The notes under the pieces were generated by a model. The model was not told the origin of the DNA. It was given only the letters and a program-made list of their open reading frames with translations, and ran no database searches. This document shows, in pieces, positions 1-9,008 of a stretch of 64,000 bases of DNA (its first letter is position 1; each line of letters begins with the position of its first letter). Made by a program: the position numbers and the translations under genes. Origin of the DNA: an uncultured Carboxylicivirga sp. (GTDB taxonomy: Bacteria; Bacteroidota; Bacteroidia; Bacteroidales; Marinilabiliaceae); the NCBI RefSeq assembly GCF_963674565.1, contig NZ_OY771430.1:1178001-1242000 (forward strand). The letters run 5' to 3'.

Positions 1-1
1 A

Positions 2-1921
2 GTTCTGGATCAGACACCTGGTGTGAAAATAAACCAGGAAGGTGGATTAGGATCAAAAAGCAATGTTACTATTAATGGCCTAAGTGGTCGTCATGTTCGT
101 TTCTTTATTGATGGGATGCCTATGGATGCAATGAGTTCTGCTTTTCAACTTAATAATTTGCCAGTAAATATGTCAGAACGAATAGAGGTATATAAAGGTG
201 TTGTACCCATTAATTTCGGTTCCGATGCATTAGGTGGTGCTGTTAATATTGTAACTAAGAAAAATCCAGGTACTTATCTTGATGCTTCATACTCATATGG
301 TTCTTTTAATACCCATATGACTTTCGTAAATGCCGGACATACTTCTGATAATGGTTTTACCATACAATTAAGTGCTTACCAGAACTATTCTGATAATAAT
401 TATTTCGTGGATGGTGTTAAAGTGCTTGATTTTGAAACTAATTTATATACAAATCCCCAACGGGTTCAGCGTTTTCATGATACATACCATAACGAAACAG
501 CCATTCTTAAATTAGGATTAGTAAACAAACGATTTGCTGATCAGTTGTTGTTTGGTTTTACTTATGGGCAGGAATATCAGGAAGTTCAGCATCCAGCTTA
601 CATCAATATTGTATATGGAGATAAACACTATACTTCAAGTACAATAATGCCGTCTATATTGTATTCAAAGGATGATATTTTTATAGATAATCTGAATATA
701 AATCTTGCAGCCAATTATAACTTTGGAGAAGGACATAATGTCGATACAACTTATTGGCAATACAACTGGTTGGGAGAGCGAAGACTATCTAATTCAAAAG
801 GAGAGGTGACACCAGCTTCTGATTACCGATATAATGATAATAACGGAACTATTAATGCCAATCTTGATTATGAATTCCTTCAAGGACATCGTTTTACAAT
901 AAACAATGTTAGTAACTTTTTTTCGCGAGAAGGATACAATATTTTGGATATTGATGATAAAATGAATCAGTATCCGCGCGTAAATAACAGGAATATTTTG
1001 GGTATTGGTTTAAATAATGATTTTAGCGAGAAACTAAAGACATCAATTTTCACAAAACGATATTCATATTATTCATCGGCATATATTAATCAGGTTGTAG
1101 GGGGCGTTGAAGATTATATGATGGTTTCAAAGGATGATTCAAGATGGGGCTTTGGTTTTACAACAACTTACTTCATAGCTGATATACTTCAACTAAAAGC
1201 GAATTTTGAGAATACATTTCGAATGCCAACAAGTCATGAGCTATTTGGACAGGTTTTTCTTGAGCCCCAACAGAATCTGTCGCTCTTGCCTGAAACAAGT
1301 AATAATTTCAATTTTGGTATCCATTATAATAAACAGATAAAGCAAAAAAATTTCTTAAGCACAGATTTAAATTTCTTTTATCGACACACAGAGGATTTCA
1401 TAAAACGTACGGTTGATATGAAAAAAGGAGGTGAGTCGTATGAAAATATTTCCTTGGTTAAAACTCCTGGTGTTGATGCTGAAATAAGGTATTCTAATGG
1501 GGATCGGTTTACGAGTGGAGCAAATCTGTCGTACCAAAAACCAATGAATTATGATACGGAAAACTTCAATACTTATTTCAAGGCTGTAGTTCCAAATCAA
1601 CCCAATTTCTTTGGTAATGCTGATGCAGGATATTTCTTCAATGATTTATGGATGATTGATAGTCGGTTAAGTATAAGATACACTTTGCAATTTATCCATG
1701 AATTTGCAAATGATTGGGGTACATATGCTTCAGCAGAAAAAATACCTACCCAATGGAATCATAATGTAGGCGTAGTTTATTCATGGAAACAAGGTAGATA
1801 TAATTTATCCTTCGATTGTAAAAATCTTACTGATGCTAAGCTATACGACAATTTCAGTTTACAGAAGCCGGGACGAAGTTTCTCGGCTAAATTCAGATAC
1901 TACATCAATAGTAAGAGTTAG
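2..1921 (+). CDS. TonB-dependent outer-membrane receptor, 5'-truncated by the window edge
   Basis: The reading frame is open from base 2, and the first in-window GTG (base 23) lies inside the plug domain, so the true start is upstream. About 639 residues are visible. The plug is recognisable by VLDQTPGVKI, FIDGMPMD, RIEVYKGVVPI and GALGG-like GSDALGGAVNIVTKK. The rest is alternating aromatic/polar beta-barrel sequence ending in an aromatic-rich strand (FSAKFRYYI). Such receptors import metal chelates or other large ligands across the outer membrane using TonB energy. The DUF4374 lipoprotein gene follows 38 bases later, which fits a XusA-type xenosiderophore receptor, although the substrate cannot be read from sequence. 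It is not a SusC-type receptor: no SusD follows. Confidence 0.93.
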   Translation, partial: VLDQTPGVKINQEGGLGSKSNVTINGLSGRHVRFFIDGMPMDAMSSAFQLNNLPVNMSERIEVYKGVVPINFGSDALGGAVNIVTKKNPGTYLDASYSYGSFNTHMTFVNAGHTSDNGFTIQLSAYQNYSDNNYFVDGVKVLDFETNLYTNPQRVQRFHDTYHNETAILKLGLVNKRFADQLLFGFTYGQEYQEVQHPAYINIVYGDKHYTSSTIMPSILYSKDDIFIDNLNINLAANYNFGEGHNVDTTYWQYNWLGERRLSNSKGEVTPASDYRYNDNNGTINANLDYEFLQGHRFTINNVSNFFSREGYNILDIDDKMNQYPRVNNRNILGIGLNNDFSEKLKTSIFTKRYSYYSSAYINQVVGGVEDYMMVSKDDSRWGFGFTTTYFIADILQLKANFENTFRMPTSHELFGQVFLEPQQNLSLLPETSNNFNFGIHYNKQIKQKNFLSTDLNFFYRHTEDFIKRTVDMKKGGESYENISLVKTPGVDAEIRYSNGDRFTSGANLSYQKPMNYDTENFNTYFKAVVPNQPNFFGNADAGYFFNDLWMIDSRLSIRYTLQFIHEFANDWGTYASAEKIPTQWNHNVGVVYSWKQGRYNLSFDCKNLTDAKLYDNFSLQKPGRSFSAKFRYYINSKS

Positions 1922-1959
1922 AGTAGTTTAATATTTAAATAATTATAAAAAGTAATCTT

Positions 1960-3231
1960 ATGAAAGTAAAAAATCAACTTTTAGGTTTGATACTATTTGC
2001 TGTTTTAGGCATGGTATCATTTACCTCATGTGAAAAAGAAGATGGTGATGGTCAAGGGGAAGATAATTCAACCTCTAAATATTTGGTAATCGCTTCTTCT
2101 GGTGAAAATGATTACCTGGTAACAGGCGATGCTATAAGTACTGACTATACCTTTGATGCCACTTCAGCGAGTGCCCTTCAATCTGTTGGAAATAGTTTTT
2201 GGACATTTATTGATGATAAAGTTGCCTATGGTTTTTTATACAATCAAACCGCTGCCGGGACAACAGGTTCCTATGTATTGAATGAAAATGGTGAAGTAGA
2301 GCAACGTAATGAGATTGGTCTTGAAGTTTCAATTCATACCAAAGGTGTGGTAAATGGTAAACTAGTTGTTGCCTATTCCGACAGATTAAGAGATGTAACA
2401 GTAGCCAATAAGGCTTATTTTTATGAAATCGATCCAGAAACAGATATATCTGAAGCTTATACTGTTGTGACCAACGATCTACTGGAAGTAGGTGAAGCTG
2501 GATATTTAACAGATATTGCACAATATGAGGGATATATGATTGCTGGAGCTCGTAGTATAAGTTCTTCAAATTTCTCTTCAGATTATTTTAACAACACATA
2601 TGTAGTAGTTTTTAATTCTGATTACACTGTTAAACAAGTAATAAAAGATGAGGGTAGAACGGGTTTTGTGGCAGGTCAAAAATATTCGCAAGGTCTAACA
2701 GGGTTAGAAGTTGCGGAAAGTGGTGATTTATATGTGTTTTCATCCGGACAAACAAATTATGTTGTGGCTGATGAAACAATTATTCCATCGGGAATACTAA
2801 AAATTAATGCTGGTGAATTTGAATTTGATAAGGATTACTTTTTCAATATAACAGAAGCATCCGGAGGCTATAATCTCTTCAGAAGTTATTACATGGGAGG
2901 TTCAACTTTTATTTTATCTATGTATCCTGGCATTGGGAGTAATGCAACATTTGGTGTGAATGCTGATCGTTTTGCAGTAGTCGATGTTGCTGCAAAAACA
3001 TTTAATTGGGTGAGTGGATTTGCAGTTGCATCAGGTATAGAAGATGATCCATTTTTGGTAGGCGAACCATTTGTTGATTCATCTAAAAATCAGTTGATTG
3101 TTCCGGTTGTTACATCAGACAATGATAATTATTTGTATACAATTAACCCTATAAATGGCAGTGCATCAAAGCAATCTGAAGTAATTGCTGAGGGTGTAAG
3201 TGCATTAGGTATTCTTACATATCAAGAATAA
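1960..3231 (+). CDS. DUF4374 surface lipoprotein, XusB-like
   Basis: The 423-residue protein has a lipoprotein signal (hydrophobic run then SFTSC, Cys at about residue 24) followed by a Glu/Asp-rich stretch (EKEDGDGQGED), as in surface-exposed Bacteroidota lipoproteins. The body reads as a beta-propeller of the DUF4374 family. The best-known member I recall is XusB of Bacteroides thetaiotaomicron, a propeller that captures ferric enterobactin for its partner receptor XusA. Here the gene directly follows a TonB receptor and both precede a terminator, so they form a probable two-gene end of an operon. No PepSY-type XusC follows; it could lie upstream of the window. Function as a metal-chelate capture protein is inferred from family and context. 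Confidence 0.8.
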   Translation: MKVKNQLLGLILFAVLGMVSFTSCEKEDGDGQGEDNSTSKYLVIASSGENDYLVTGDAISTDYTFDATSASALQSVGNSFWTFIDDKVAYGFLYNQTAAGTTGSYVLNENGEVEQRNEIGLEVSIHTKGVVNGKLVVAYSDRLRDVTVANKAYFYEIDPETDISEAYTVVTNDLLEVGEAGYLTDIAQYEGYMIAGARSISSSNFSSDYFNNTYVVVFNSDYTVKQVIKDEGRTGFVAGQKYSQGLTGLEVAESGDLYVFSSGQTNYVVADETIIPSGILKINAGEFEFDKDYFFNITEASGGYNLFRSYYMGGSTFILSMYPGIGSNATFGVNADRFAVVDVAAKTFNWVSGFAVASGIEDDPFLVGEPFVDSSKNQLIVPVVTSDNDNYLYTINPINGSASKQSEVIAEGVSALGILTYQE

Positions 3232-3251
3232 ACATTTGTACTATAAAATTA

Positions 3252-3290
3252 AAAACACCTTGTTTTCAGTTGCGATTACAAGGTGTTTTT
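3252..3290 (+). terminator. Rho-independent terminator after the DUF4374 gene
   Basis: The 9-bp stem AACACCTTG / CAAGGTGTT has a 16-base loop and is followed by TTT. An A-run precedes it, so it could also work for the converging minus-strand gene. Confidence 0.8.
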
Positions 3291-3305
3291 CTATAATTAT
3301 TTTCC

Positions 3306-3650
3306 TTACAGATTGATTACTTTGTCTGCGTTAGTTTGCAAAGTGATAATATCCATCATAGTTCCTTTGATTCCTGCCTGTATATCATCACTAATACCAT
3401 AGAAATTAAGACAGGTTCCACAAGCGATGATTTTAACGCCTCGTTCCTCCAGTTTCTTCATTTGTTCTATCACAGGACTGTCTTTCATGATCAACTTAAC
3501 ACCGCTATTGTATAATGCAATAAACGAAGGTAAACGACTGTCTTCATCCAGAATTCGCAAATAATTACCGATTAATTTTAAACCTAATTCTTCATCTCCT
3601 TCGCCCATTCCGTAGCGGGTAATTTGAAGTAATTCGCAAAGTGGTTTCAT
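3306..3650 (-). CDS. DsrE-family protein, YedF C-terminal-domain-like
   Basis: This 114-residue cytoplasmic protein matches the C-terminal half of YedF, a selenium/sulfur-metabolism protein: GEGDEELGLKLI, LYNSGVKL, LEERGVKIIACGTCLNFYG and a final ADKVINL. The conserved CGTC cysteines are present at about residues 77-80. Full-length YedF begins with a TusA domain carrying a CPxP motif. That domain is absent here and no room exists for it before the start codon at 3648-3650. DsrE-type proteins act in persulfide relay. The gene stands alone on the minus strand, 87 bases beyond the DUF4197 gene start side. Role in selenium or sulfur transfer is inferred. Confidence 0.75.
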   Translation of the reverse strand: MKPLCELLQITRYGMGEGDEELGLKLIGNYLRILDEDSRLPSFIALYNSGVKLIMKDSPVIEQMKKLEERGVKIIACGTCLNFYGISDDIQAGIKGTMMDIITLQTNADKVINL

Positions 3651-3737
3651 ATTTCAAGTTAAAAGGTTAAAGGCAAAAGTTAAAGTAAAATGTCAGCATA
3701 GTTTTGTCATTTTACTTATAAACATTTTGAAATGGGT

Positions 3738-4472
3738 TTATTTAAAAACTCTTTTTAAAATATCATTAACACGCGCAGCAGGGTCTTGTCTTATGTTCTT
3801 TTCTTCCTCTGCAATTTTAATAAATAAGCCATTAAGTGCTTTTTCAGTCAGATAATGGTCCAAATCTACATTTACAGCTTTTAATCCAGCCATTTGTCCC
3901 AGTGGATTATCTGCTATTTTATTCCACTTACTCGTAAGAGTTTCCCATGATTCATTCGTTGAAATACCTGCAGCAATTTCTTTATCCAAAGATGATTGAA
4001 TCTTAGGATTATACAACTTAAAAAGTTCCTGATAAGTATTGGCTTTTAGGTATTGTGTTGCAGCATCTGTATCACCTTTTAAAATTGTGAAAGCATCCTG
4101 AATGGTCATTTTTTTTACAGCTCCCCAAAAAACTGTTCCTGCTTCTTTGGCTGCATCTTCTGCTGATCGGTTTATGCTTTTAATCACATCTTCAATCATT
4201 TTATCTCCACCAGGTATTTTAGAGATGTTTTTTACGATGATATCAGCTTCTTCAGGTAGCATGATTTTAACCAGTTCATCTCCATAATATCCATTGGTAA
4301 CTCCCAATCTTGCTGAAGCAGAATCAGTGCCCACGCGCAAAGCTTCCTTCAATCCATTGGCAACTTCTTCTTCTGTTAGTGGAATGTCAAGAGGAAGATT
4401 TTGTACAATCTGAGTAAGCTCTGCACATGCTGTGAATGCGATACTAAGGAGAAGAATATAAATTTTTTTCAT
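3738..4472 (-). CDS. DUF4197 lipoprotein
   Basis: The 244-residue protein starts with a short lipoprotein signal (MKKIYILLLSIAFTAC, acylated Cys at 16). The remainder is mostly helical and matches the DUF4197 family: GLKEALRVG near residue 40, LGVTNGYYGDELVKI, and a C-terminal KALNGLFIKIAEEEKNIR. DUF4197 proteins are periplasmic or outer-membrane-anchored proteins of unknown function found widely in Bacteroidota and Proteobacteria. The gene is 30 bases downstream of the YgiQ gene on the same strand and may be cotranscribed with it. No catalytic motif is visible. Confidence 0.8.
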   Translation of the reverse strand: MKKIYILLLSIAFTACAELTQIVQNLPLDIPLTEEEVANGLKEALRVGTDSASARLGVTNGYYGDELVKIMLPEEADIIVKNISKIPGGDKMIEDVIKSINRSAEDAAKEAGTVFWGAVKKMTIQDAFTILKGDTDAATQYLKANTYQELFKLYNPKIQSSLDKEIAAGISTNESWETLTSKWNKIADNPLGQMAGLKAVNVDLDHYLTEKALNGLFIKIAEEEKNIRQDPAARVNDILKRVFK

Positions 4473-4502
4473 TTGATAATTTATTAGTATTCAAAATGTC
4501 TG

Positions 4503-6431
4503 TTATCTTTTTTTTCTGAATTTTTGAGGTTTCCCCTTCTTAAACTTAGTATTTTTCGGAGGAAGATTTTTATGATCTTGTTCTTTTTCTTTTTCAGGGA
4601 AAAGTTTTTTAATCATATCAAAACGATTGAGTTTTTTCAATCGATCTTTAATCTGTTGCTGGTATTCTTTTTTATACCAGAATAAAAACATGCGTTGTCC
4701 CAGCTTGTCTTTTTGAGAAACAGGAGTGTAAATTTTTTCTAAGGTGTAAGGATGGTATCCTGAATAATAAATAACTGTTGCAACAGTCATTGGAGTAGGA
4801 GTAAAGTCCTGTACCTGCTCAAGTTTAAAATCCAGATCATGTGTCTCACATGCTAAATTGGCCATATCAATATCTTCACTGCCAGGGTGACTGGAAATAA
4901 AGTAAGGTATAATTTGCTGATTTAGCTTTTTTGCTTTGTTGATGCGGTCAAAATCGGCCTTGAACTTGTAAAATAGCTTAAAGCTTGGTTTGCGCATAAT
5001 ATTCAAGACCTGGTCTGAAGTATGTTCAGGTGCCACTTTTAATCTGCCGGAGACGTGATTTGTAATCAGTTCTTCCATGTATTTCTTATGGCTTTCCTTT
5101 TCTTCCGAACTTGCCATATTGTTGTAAAGCATGTCGTAACGAACTCCACTACCCACAAATGCTTTTTTTATGCCATTTATTTTACTTACCGATTGGTAAA
5201 GATCCGTCATGGCAGAATGATCGGTATTCAGATTCGTGCATATATTTGGATGAATGCACGAAGGTCGTGTACACCTTTGGCAAATCTTAAGGTTTTTACC
5301 TTCCATCTTGTACATGTTGGCACTCGGGCCACCTAAATCAGAAAGGTATCCTTTAAAATCAGGCATCCGAGTTATTTGCTCCACCTCATTCATTATACTC
5401 TCTTTCGATCGGGATGCAATAAATTTACCCTGATGAGCCGAAATTGTACAGAAGCTGCATCCACCAAAACAGCCTCGATGCATATTTACCGAAAATTTAA
5501 TCATTTCAAATGCTGGAATCGGGCCTTTGGCAATATATCGCGGATGCGGCAATCGTGTATAAGGCAGATCAAACGATGCATCCAACTCACCGGTTGACAT
5601 TGGGGGATAAGGCGGATTGATCACAATTTGTTGATTACCTACTTTTTGCACCAGTCTGGCAGCATTCCATCTGTTTGATTCTTCCTCAACGTAACGGAAA
5701 TTTCGGGCATATTTTAATTTATCTTCAAGGCATTCTTCATGCGATGCCAACTCAATATCCTTCCAGTGTTTATTTTTAGGTAACTCCTGACCTGTATCAA
5801 ATAAAAATGCAGTTTGAGGAATTGTTTTAAGTGAATCTAATGGAACACCACGTTCTATTAAGCGGATTATTTCAAGAAGTGGTTGCTCACCCATGCCATA
5901 AACCATTAAATCAGCTTTGGCATCAGCCAATATACCGGGTTTAAGTTTATCCGACCAATAATCGTAATGCGTTACTCTTCTTAGTGACGCCTCAATTCCT
6001 CCAAGTAAAACAGGGACATCCGGATAAAGCTCTTTTAGGATGTTACAATAGACAACAGAAGCATAGTCTGGTCGCTGTCCAGCTCTTCCATCTGGGGTAT
6101 ATGCATCATTGGATCTTAATCGTCGATTAGCGGTGTAATGATTTACCATCGAATCCATCGCACCTGCGGTAACTCCGAAAAAGTAATTAGGGCGACCCAG
6201 TTTTTTGAAGTCACGTAAATCATCCCGCCAGTTAGGTTGGGGAACAATTGCCACTTTTAAACCATGAGATTCGAGCATTCGTCCAATTACTGCTGCACCG
6301 AATGCAGGATGATCTATGTAGGCATCACCTGTAAATAAAATTACATCCAGACTGTCCCAACCTCTCTTTTCCACCTCTTTGGCCGATGTAGGTAGCCAAT
6401 CTTCTAATCTATTTCGCTTATCCAGTTTCAT
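4503..6431 (-). CDS. YgiQ-family radical SAM protein
   Basis: This is a 642-residue UPF0313/YgiQ protein. An N-terminal region (LDVILFTGDAYIDHPAFG, GVTAGAMDSMVNHYTANRR) precedes the radical-SAM [4Fe-4S] motif CFGGCSFC near residue 320. The tail is highly basic and Lys-rich (KKGKPQKFRKKR), perhaps nucleic-acid binding. The reaction of the family is not established as far as I know. I place the start at the ATG at 6431. The longer reading begins with TTG at 6440, which lies inside a good TAnnTTTG box (6438-6445, minus), so the message would be nearly leaderless. The protein lengthens the family core only by its tail. Confidence 0.88.
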   Translation of the reverse strand: MKLDKRNRLEDWLPTSAKEVEKRGWDSLDVILFTGDAYIDHPAFGAAVIGRMLESHGLKVAIVPQPNWRDDLRDFKKLGRPNYFFGVTAGAMDSMVNHYTANRRLRSNDAYTPDGRAGQRPDYASVVYCNILKELYPDVPVLLGGIEASLRRVTHYDYWSDKLKPGILADAKADLMVYGMGEQPLLEIIRLIERGVPLDSLKTIPQTAFLFDTGQELPKNKHWKDIELASHEECLEDKLKYARNFRYVEEESNRWNAARLVQKVGNQQIVINPPYPPMSTGELDASFDLPYTRLPHPRYIAKGPIPAFEMIKFSVNMHRGCFGGCSFCTISAHQGKFIASRSKESIMNEVEQITRMPDFKGYLSDLGGPSANMYKMEGKNLKICQRCTRPSCIHPNICTNLNTDHSAMTDLYQSVSKINGIKKAFVGSGVRYDMLYNNMASSEEKESHKKYMEELITNHVSGRLKVAPEHTSDQVLNIMRKPSFKLFYKFKADFDRINKAKKLNQQIIPYFISSHPGSEDIDMANLACETHDLDFKLEQVQDFTPTPMTVATVIYYSGYHPYTLEKIYTPVSQKDKLGQRMFLFWYKKEYQQQIKDRLKKLNRFDMIKKLFPEKEKEQDHKNLPPKNTKFKKGKPQKFRKKR

Positions 6432-6437
6432 ATCTTG

Positions 6438-6466
6438 CAAAAATATCTAAATTCTGATGATTTCAA
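6438..6466 (-). promoter_or_regulatory. Bacteroidota-type promoter of the ygiQ-like gene
   Basis: On the minus strand TTG (6464-6466), an 18-base spacer and TATTTTTG (6438-6445) fit the phylum's -33/-7 pattern. The -7 box ends 6 bases before the chosen ATG. Confidence 0.5.
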
Positions 6467-6577
6467 TTAAAACTTAATGTATCACTTCCAAATGATGCAA
6501 TTTTCAGAATATTACGTTATTAACAATATAACTGCAAAAAGAGTTAAAGGTTTTTTTTTATATTTTAAAACCAATGT

Positions 6578-6585
6578 TAACTTTG
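6578..6585 (+). promoter_or_regulatory. -7 element (TAACTTTG) of the coiled-coil/zapA operon
   Basis: TAACTTTG fits TAnnTTTG exactly and lies 18 bases before the ATG at 6604. No clear TTTG is seen at -33; a T-run lies there instead. Confidence 0.45.
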
Positions 6586-6603
6586 TAAGGAAAAATTTGG
6601 TTT

Positions 6604-6897
6604 ATGACAGATCCAAATAGCGAATTAATTGTTGAGTTAAAGGACAAAATAAATAAGCTGATTGCTCGGTATAAGGGATTGGAAGCGGAAGTGAGACTAT
6701 TGGAAGAAGAGAAAACACAATTAACCGAACAATTAGAGTTGGTTAATAAAGATTATACCAACCTTGAACAACGATTCAATAATTTAAAATTAACGAAAGA
6801 CTTGGTGTCTGGCACAACAGAAGCTGGTGACACCAAGAAACGGATCAACCAAATTGTGCGGGAAATTGATAAGTGTATTGCACTGTTAAACCGTTAA
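6604..6897 (+). CDS. Small coiled-coil protein encoded upstream of zapA
   Basis: The 97 residues are almost entirely predicted coiled coil: heptad-like Leu/Ile from residue 7 to 65 (LKDKINKLIARYKGLEAEV and on), then a short Gly/Thr break (SGTTEAGDTKK) and a final helix. There is no signal peptide. In Bacteroidota a protein of this size and type is commonly found immediately before zapA, and it has the look of a ZapB-like divisome partner. That role is inferred from context and coiled-coil character, not from a sequence match I can show. It is separated from zapA by 9 bases, so the two are cotranscribed. Confidence 0.7.
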   Translation: MTDPNSELIVELKDKINKLIARYKGLEAEVRLLEEEKTQLTEQLELVNKDYTNLEQRFNNLKLTKDLVSGTTEAGDTKKRINQIVREIDKCIALLNR

Positions 6898-6906
6898 GCT
6901 GAATAA

Positions 6907-7212
6907 ATGGACGATAAACTCTCAATACGAGTAAATGTAGCAGACCGTTTTTATCCTTTACGAATTGATCGTAAGGATGAAGAGCGAATTCGTCTGGCAG
7001 CTAAATTGATTAACGATAAGGTTTTACAATATAAACAACGCTACTCTGATAAAGATGTACAGGATTTCTTGGCAATGGCCTCGCTTCAGTATGTTATTAA
7101 ATTATTAGAGTTGGAAAACCGACATGATGTAGATCCTATGATTGAGGCTGTTCGTGATTTAAATGATCAGTTGGATAACATTTTGTCTGATAAAACAGAT
7201 CAGGTTTTTTAG
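6907..7212 (+). CDS. zapA: Cell division protein ZapA
   Basis: The 101-residue protein matches ZapA: an N-terminal beta hairpin (LSIRVNVADRFYPLRI), the RKDEERIRLAAKLINDKV helix, and a C-terminal coiled coil that mediates dimer/tetramer formation. ZapA binds FtsZ in the cytoplasm and cross-links protofilaments at the Z-ring. It is the second gene of a two-gene unit with the preceding coiled-coil protein. RNase Y follows after a 106-base gap that contains a long hairpin. Confidence 0.9.
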   Translation: MDDKLSIRVNVADRFYPLRIDRKDEERIRLAAKLINDKVLQYKQRYSDKDVQDFLAMASLQYVIKLLELENRHDVDPMIEAVRDLNDQLDNILSDKTDQVF

Positions 7213-7238
7213 AAAGTTTTTTGTAGCTTACAATATAC

Positions 7239-7300
7239 CCGCATTATATGTACTGTTCTGAAGTAATTCAGTATAGTTCATTATGATGCGGCTTTTTTAT
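7239..7300 (+). terminator. Long imperfect hairpin plus T-run between zapA and rny
   Basis: Bases 7239-7291 fold into a single stem of about 22 pairs with a GTAA loop, one bulge and two T-T mismatches. The base is CCGCAT/ATGCGG and the tip CTGAA/TTCAG. CTTTTTT follows directly. It can act as the zapA terminator. The stem is longer than the other terminators in this window, so a stable small RNA is also possible. Confidence 0.65.
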
Positions 7301-7318
7301 ATATATAAACCGATAAAG

Positions 7319-8854
7319 ATGGGAATTGAAATAACAATTGGTATTGTTTCATTTTTGGTTGGTGGCCTTTTAACATGGCTGTTTATTTCAAAGGCACTGA
7401 AATCCAGAAGTGAAAAGATCATAAAAGAAGCGGAGGCGGAAGCTGAAGTGATCAGGAAGGATAAGATTCTTCAAGCCAAAGAGAAATTTTTACAGTTACG
7501 CTCAGAACACGAAAAGGAAATCAACAACCGAAATTCGAAAGTTGTTGTTGCCGAAAACAGAATTAAGCAAAAAGAGAGTTCATTAGCTCAAAAATTGGAA
7601 GAAATTGCTCGTAAACGAAAAGAAGTTGATGCAATTCGTGACAATTTAACAGTTCAGTTGGAGTTAGTTGAAAAACGTGAAACCGATGTTCAGCATATGC
7701 ATAAGCAACAGGTTGAACAGTTGGAGGCAATATCCGGAATGTCTGGGGAAGAAGCCAAAGAGATGTTGATCGAAAGCATGAAGGCTGAAGCCAAAACAGA
7801 AGCTATGTCGTACATTAACGATATAATGGATGAGGCTAAGATCAATGCGAATAAAGAATCTAAACGAATTGTGCTTCAAACAGTACAACGCGTTGCAACA
7901 GAAACAGCAATTGAAAACTCAGTTACTGTTTTCCATATTGATTCTGATGAAATGAAAGGTCGAATAATTGGTCGCGAAGGACGTAATATTCGTGCCTTGG
8001 AAGCTGCAACTGGTGTTGAAATTATTGTTGATGATACACCTGAAGCAATTGTACTATCTGCCTTTGATCCAATGCGTCGTGAGATTGCACGTTTGGCCTT
8101 GCATCAATTGGTAACAGATGGACGTATTCACCCTGCACGTATTGAGGAGGTTGTTAATAAAGTTCGTAAACAGGTTGAGGAAGAAATAATTGAAACCGGT
8201 AAACGTACTTCAATTGATTTGGGAATTCATGGCTTGCACCCTGAATTAATCAAATTAGTTGGTAAAATGAAGTATCGTTCATCATATGGACAAAACTTAT
8301 TACAACACTCGCGCGAAACAGCCAATTTATGTGCTATTATGGCATCAGAGCTTGGCTTAAATCCCAAACGTGCTAAACGAGCTGGTCTATTACACGATAT
8401 TGGTAAAGTTTCTGATGAAGATCCGGAATTACCACACGCAATTTTAGGTATGAAACTGGCTGAGAAATATAAAGAGAAGCCAGATATCTGTAATGCAATC
8501 GGTGCTCACCATGATGAAGTAGAGATGACAACCATGATTGCACCAATTATTCAGGTTTGTGATGCTATTTCAGGTGCTCGTCCTGGTGCTCGTCGTGAGA
8601 TTGTAGAGGCTTACATTAAGCGCTTGAAAGATCTTGAATCAATGGCGTTGTCTTACCCTGGTGTAATGAAGACATATGCAATTCAGGCAGGTCGTGAATT
8701 ACGTGTAATTGTTGGTGCTGAAAAGACAACTGATAAAGAAGCTGAAGAGTTGTCCTATGACATAGCCCGTAAAATTCAAACTGAAATGACGTACCCTGGT
8801 CAGGTTAAAATTACTGTTATCAGGGAGACTCGTGCTATTAGTTATGCAAAGTAA
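7319..8854 (+). CDS. rny: Ribonuclease Y
   Basis: This membrane-anchored endoribonuclease starts mRNA decay. The order is typical: one N-terminal transmembrane helix (ITIGIVSFLVGGLLTWLFI), a long charged coiled coil to about residue 200, a KH RNA-binding domain (GRIIGREGRNIRALE), and an HD domain with the metal-binding HDIGK and HHDEVE. I choose ATG 7319, giving 511 residues, near the family's usual 510-520. The longer frame from 7283 would begin inside the hairpin and add 12 residues with no family counterpart. A strong terminator follows. Confidence 0.95.
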   Translation: MGIEITIGIVSFLVGGLLTWLFISKALKSRSEKIIKEAEAEAEVIRKDKILQAKEKFLQLRSEHEKEINNRNSKVVVAENRIKQKESSLAQKLEEIARKRKEVDAIRDNLTVQLELVEKRETDVQHMHKQQVEQLEAISGMSGEEAKEMLIESMKAEAKTEAMSYINDIMDEAKINANKESKRIVLQTVQRVATETAIENSVTVFHIDSDEMKGRIIGREGRNIRALEAATGVEIIVDDTPEAIVLSAFDPMRREIARLALHQLVTDGRIHPARIEEVVNKVRKQVEEEIIETGKRTSIDLGIHGLHPELIKLVGKMKYRSSYGQNLLQHSRETANLCAIMASELGLNPKRAKRAGLLHDIGKVSDEDPELPHAILGMKLAEKYKEKPDICNAIGAHHDEVEMTTMIAPIIQVCDAISGARPGARREIVEAYIKRLKDLESMALSYPGVMKTYAIQAGRELRVIVGAEKTTDKEAEELSYDIARKIQTEMTYPGQVKITVIRETRAISYAK

Positions 8855-8878
8855 CGAACATCAAATTCAATAGAATAG

Positions 8879-8907
8879 AAAGCGGCAATTTTTGCCGCTT
8901 TTTTTAC
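8879..8907 (+). terminator. Rho-independent terminator of rny
   Basis: A perfect 10-bp stem AAAGCGGCAA / TTGCCGCTTT with a 3-base loop runs straight into a T-run. Confidence 0.92.
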
Positions 8908-9008
8908 GTTCATCATCAAAATATTGGATTTTATAAAACTTATTGATATAGAATAGGAAAGCAAAGAAATAGCTTGTTATTTTTACAGTTATTAAAACCA
9001 AATAAGAC

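Noticed and set aside
2207..2569. Minus-strand ORF of 120 codons inside the DUF4374 gene
   Set aside because: It lies wholly inside a well-supported gene and its product is low-complexity, rich in His, Leu and Gln. Other antisense ORFs of this kind in the window were dropped for the same reason.
7213..7318. 6S RNA gene between zapA and rny
   Set aside because: The gap is only 106 bases and the fold is one stem without the central bubble; a terminator explains it. Kept only as a hypothesis in the findings.
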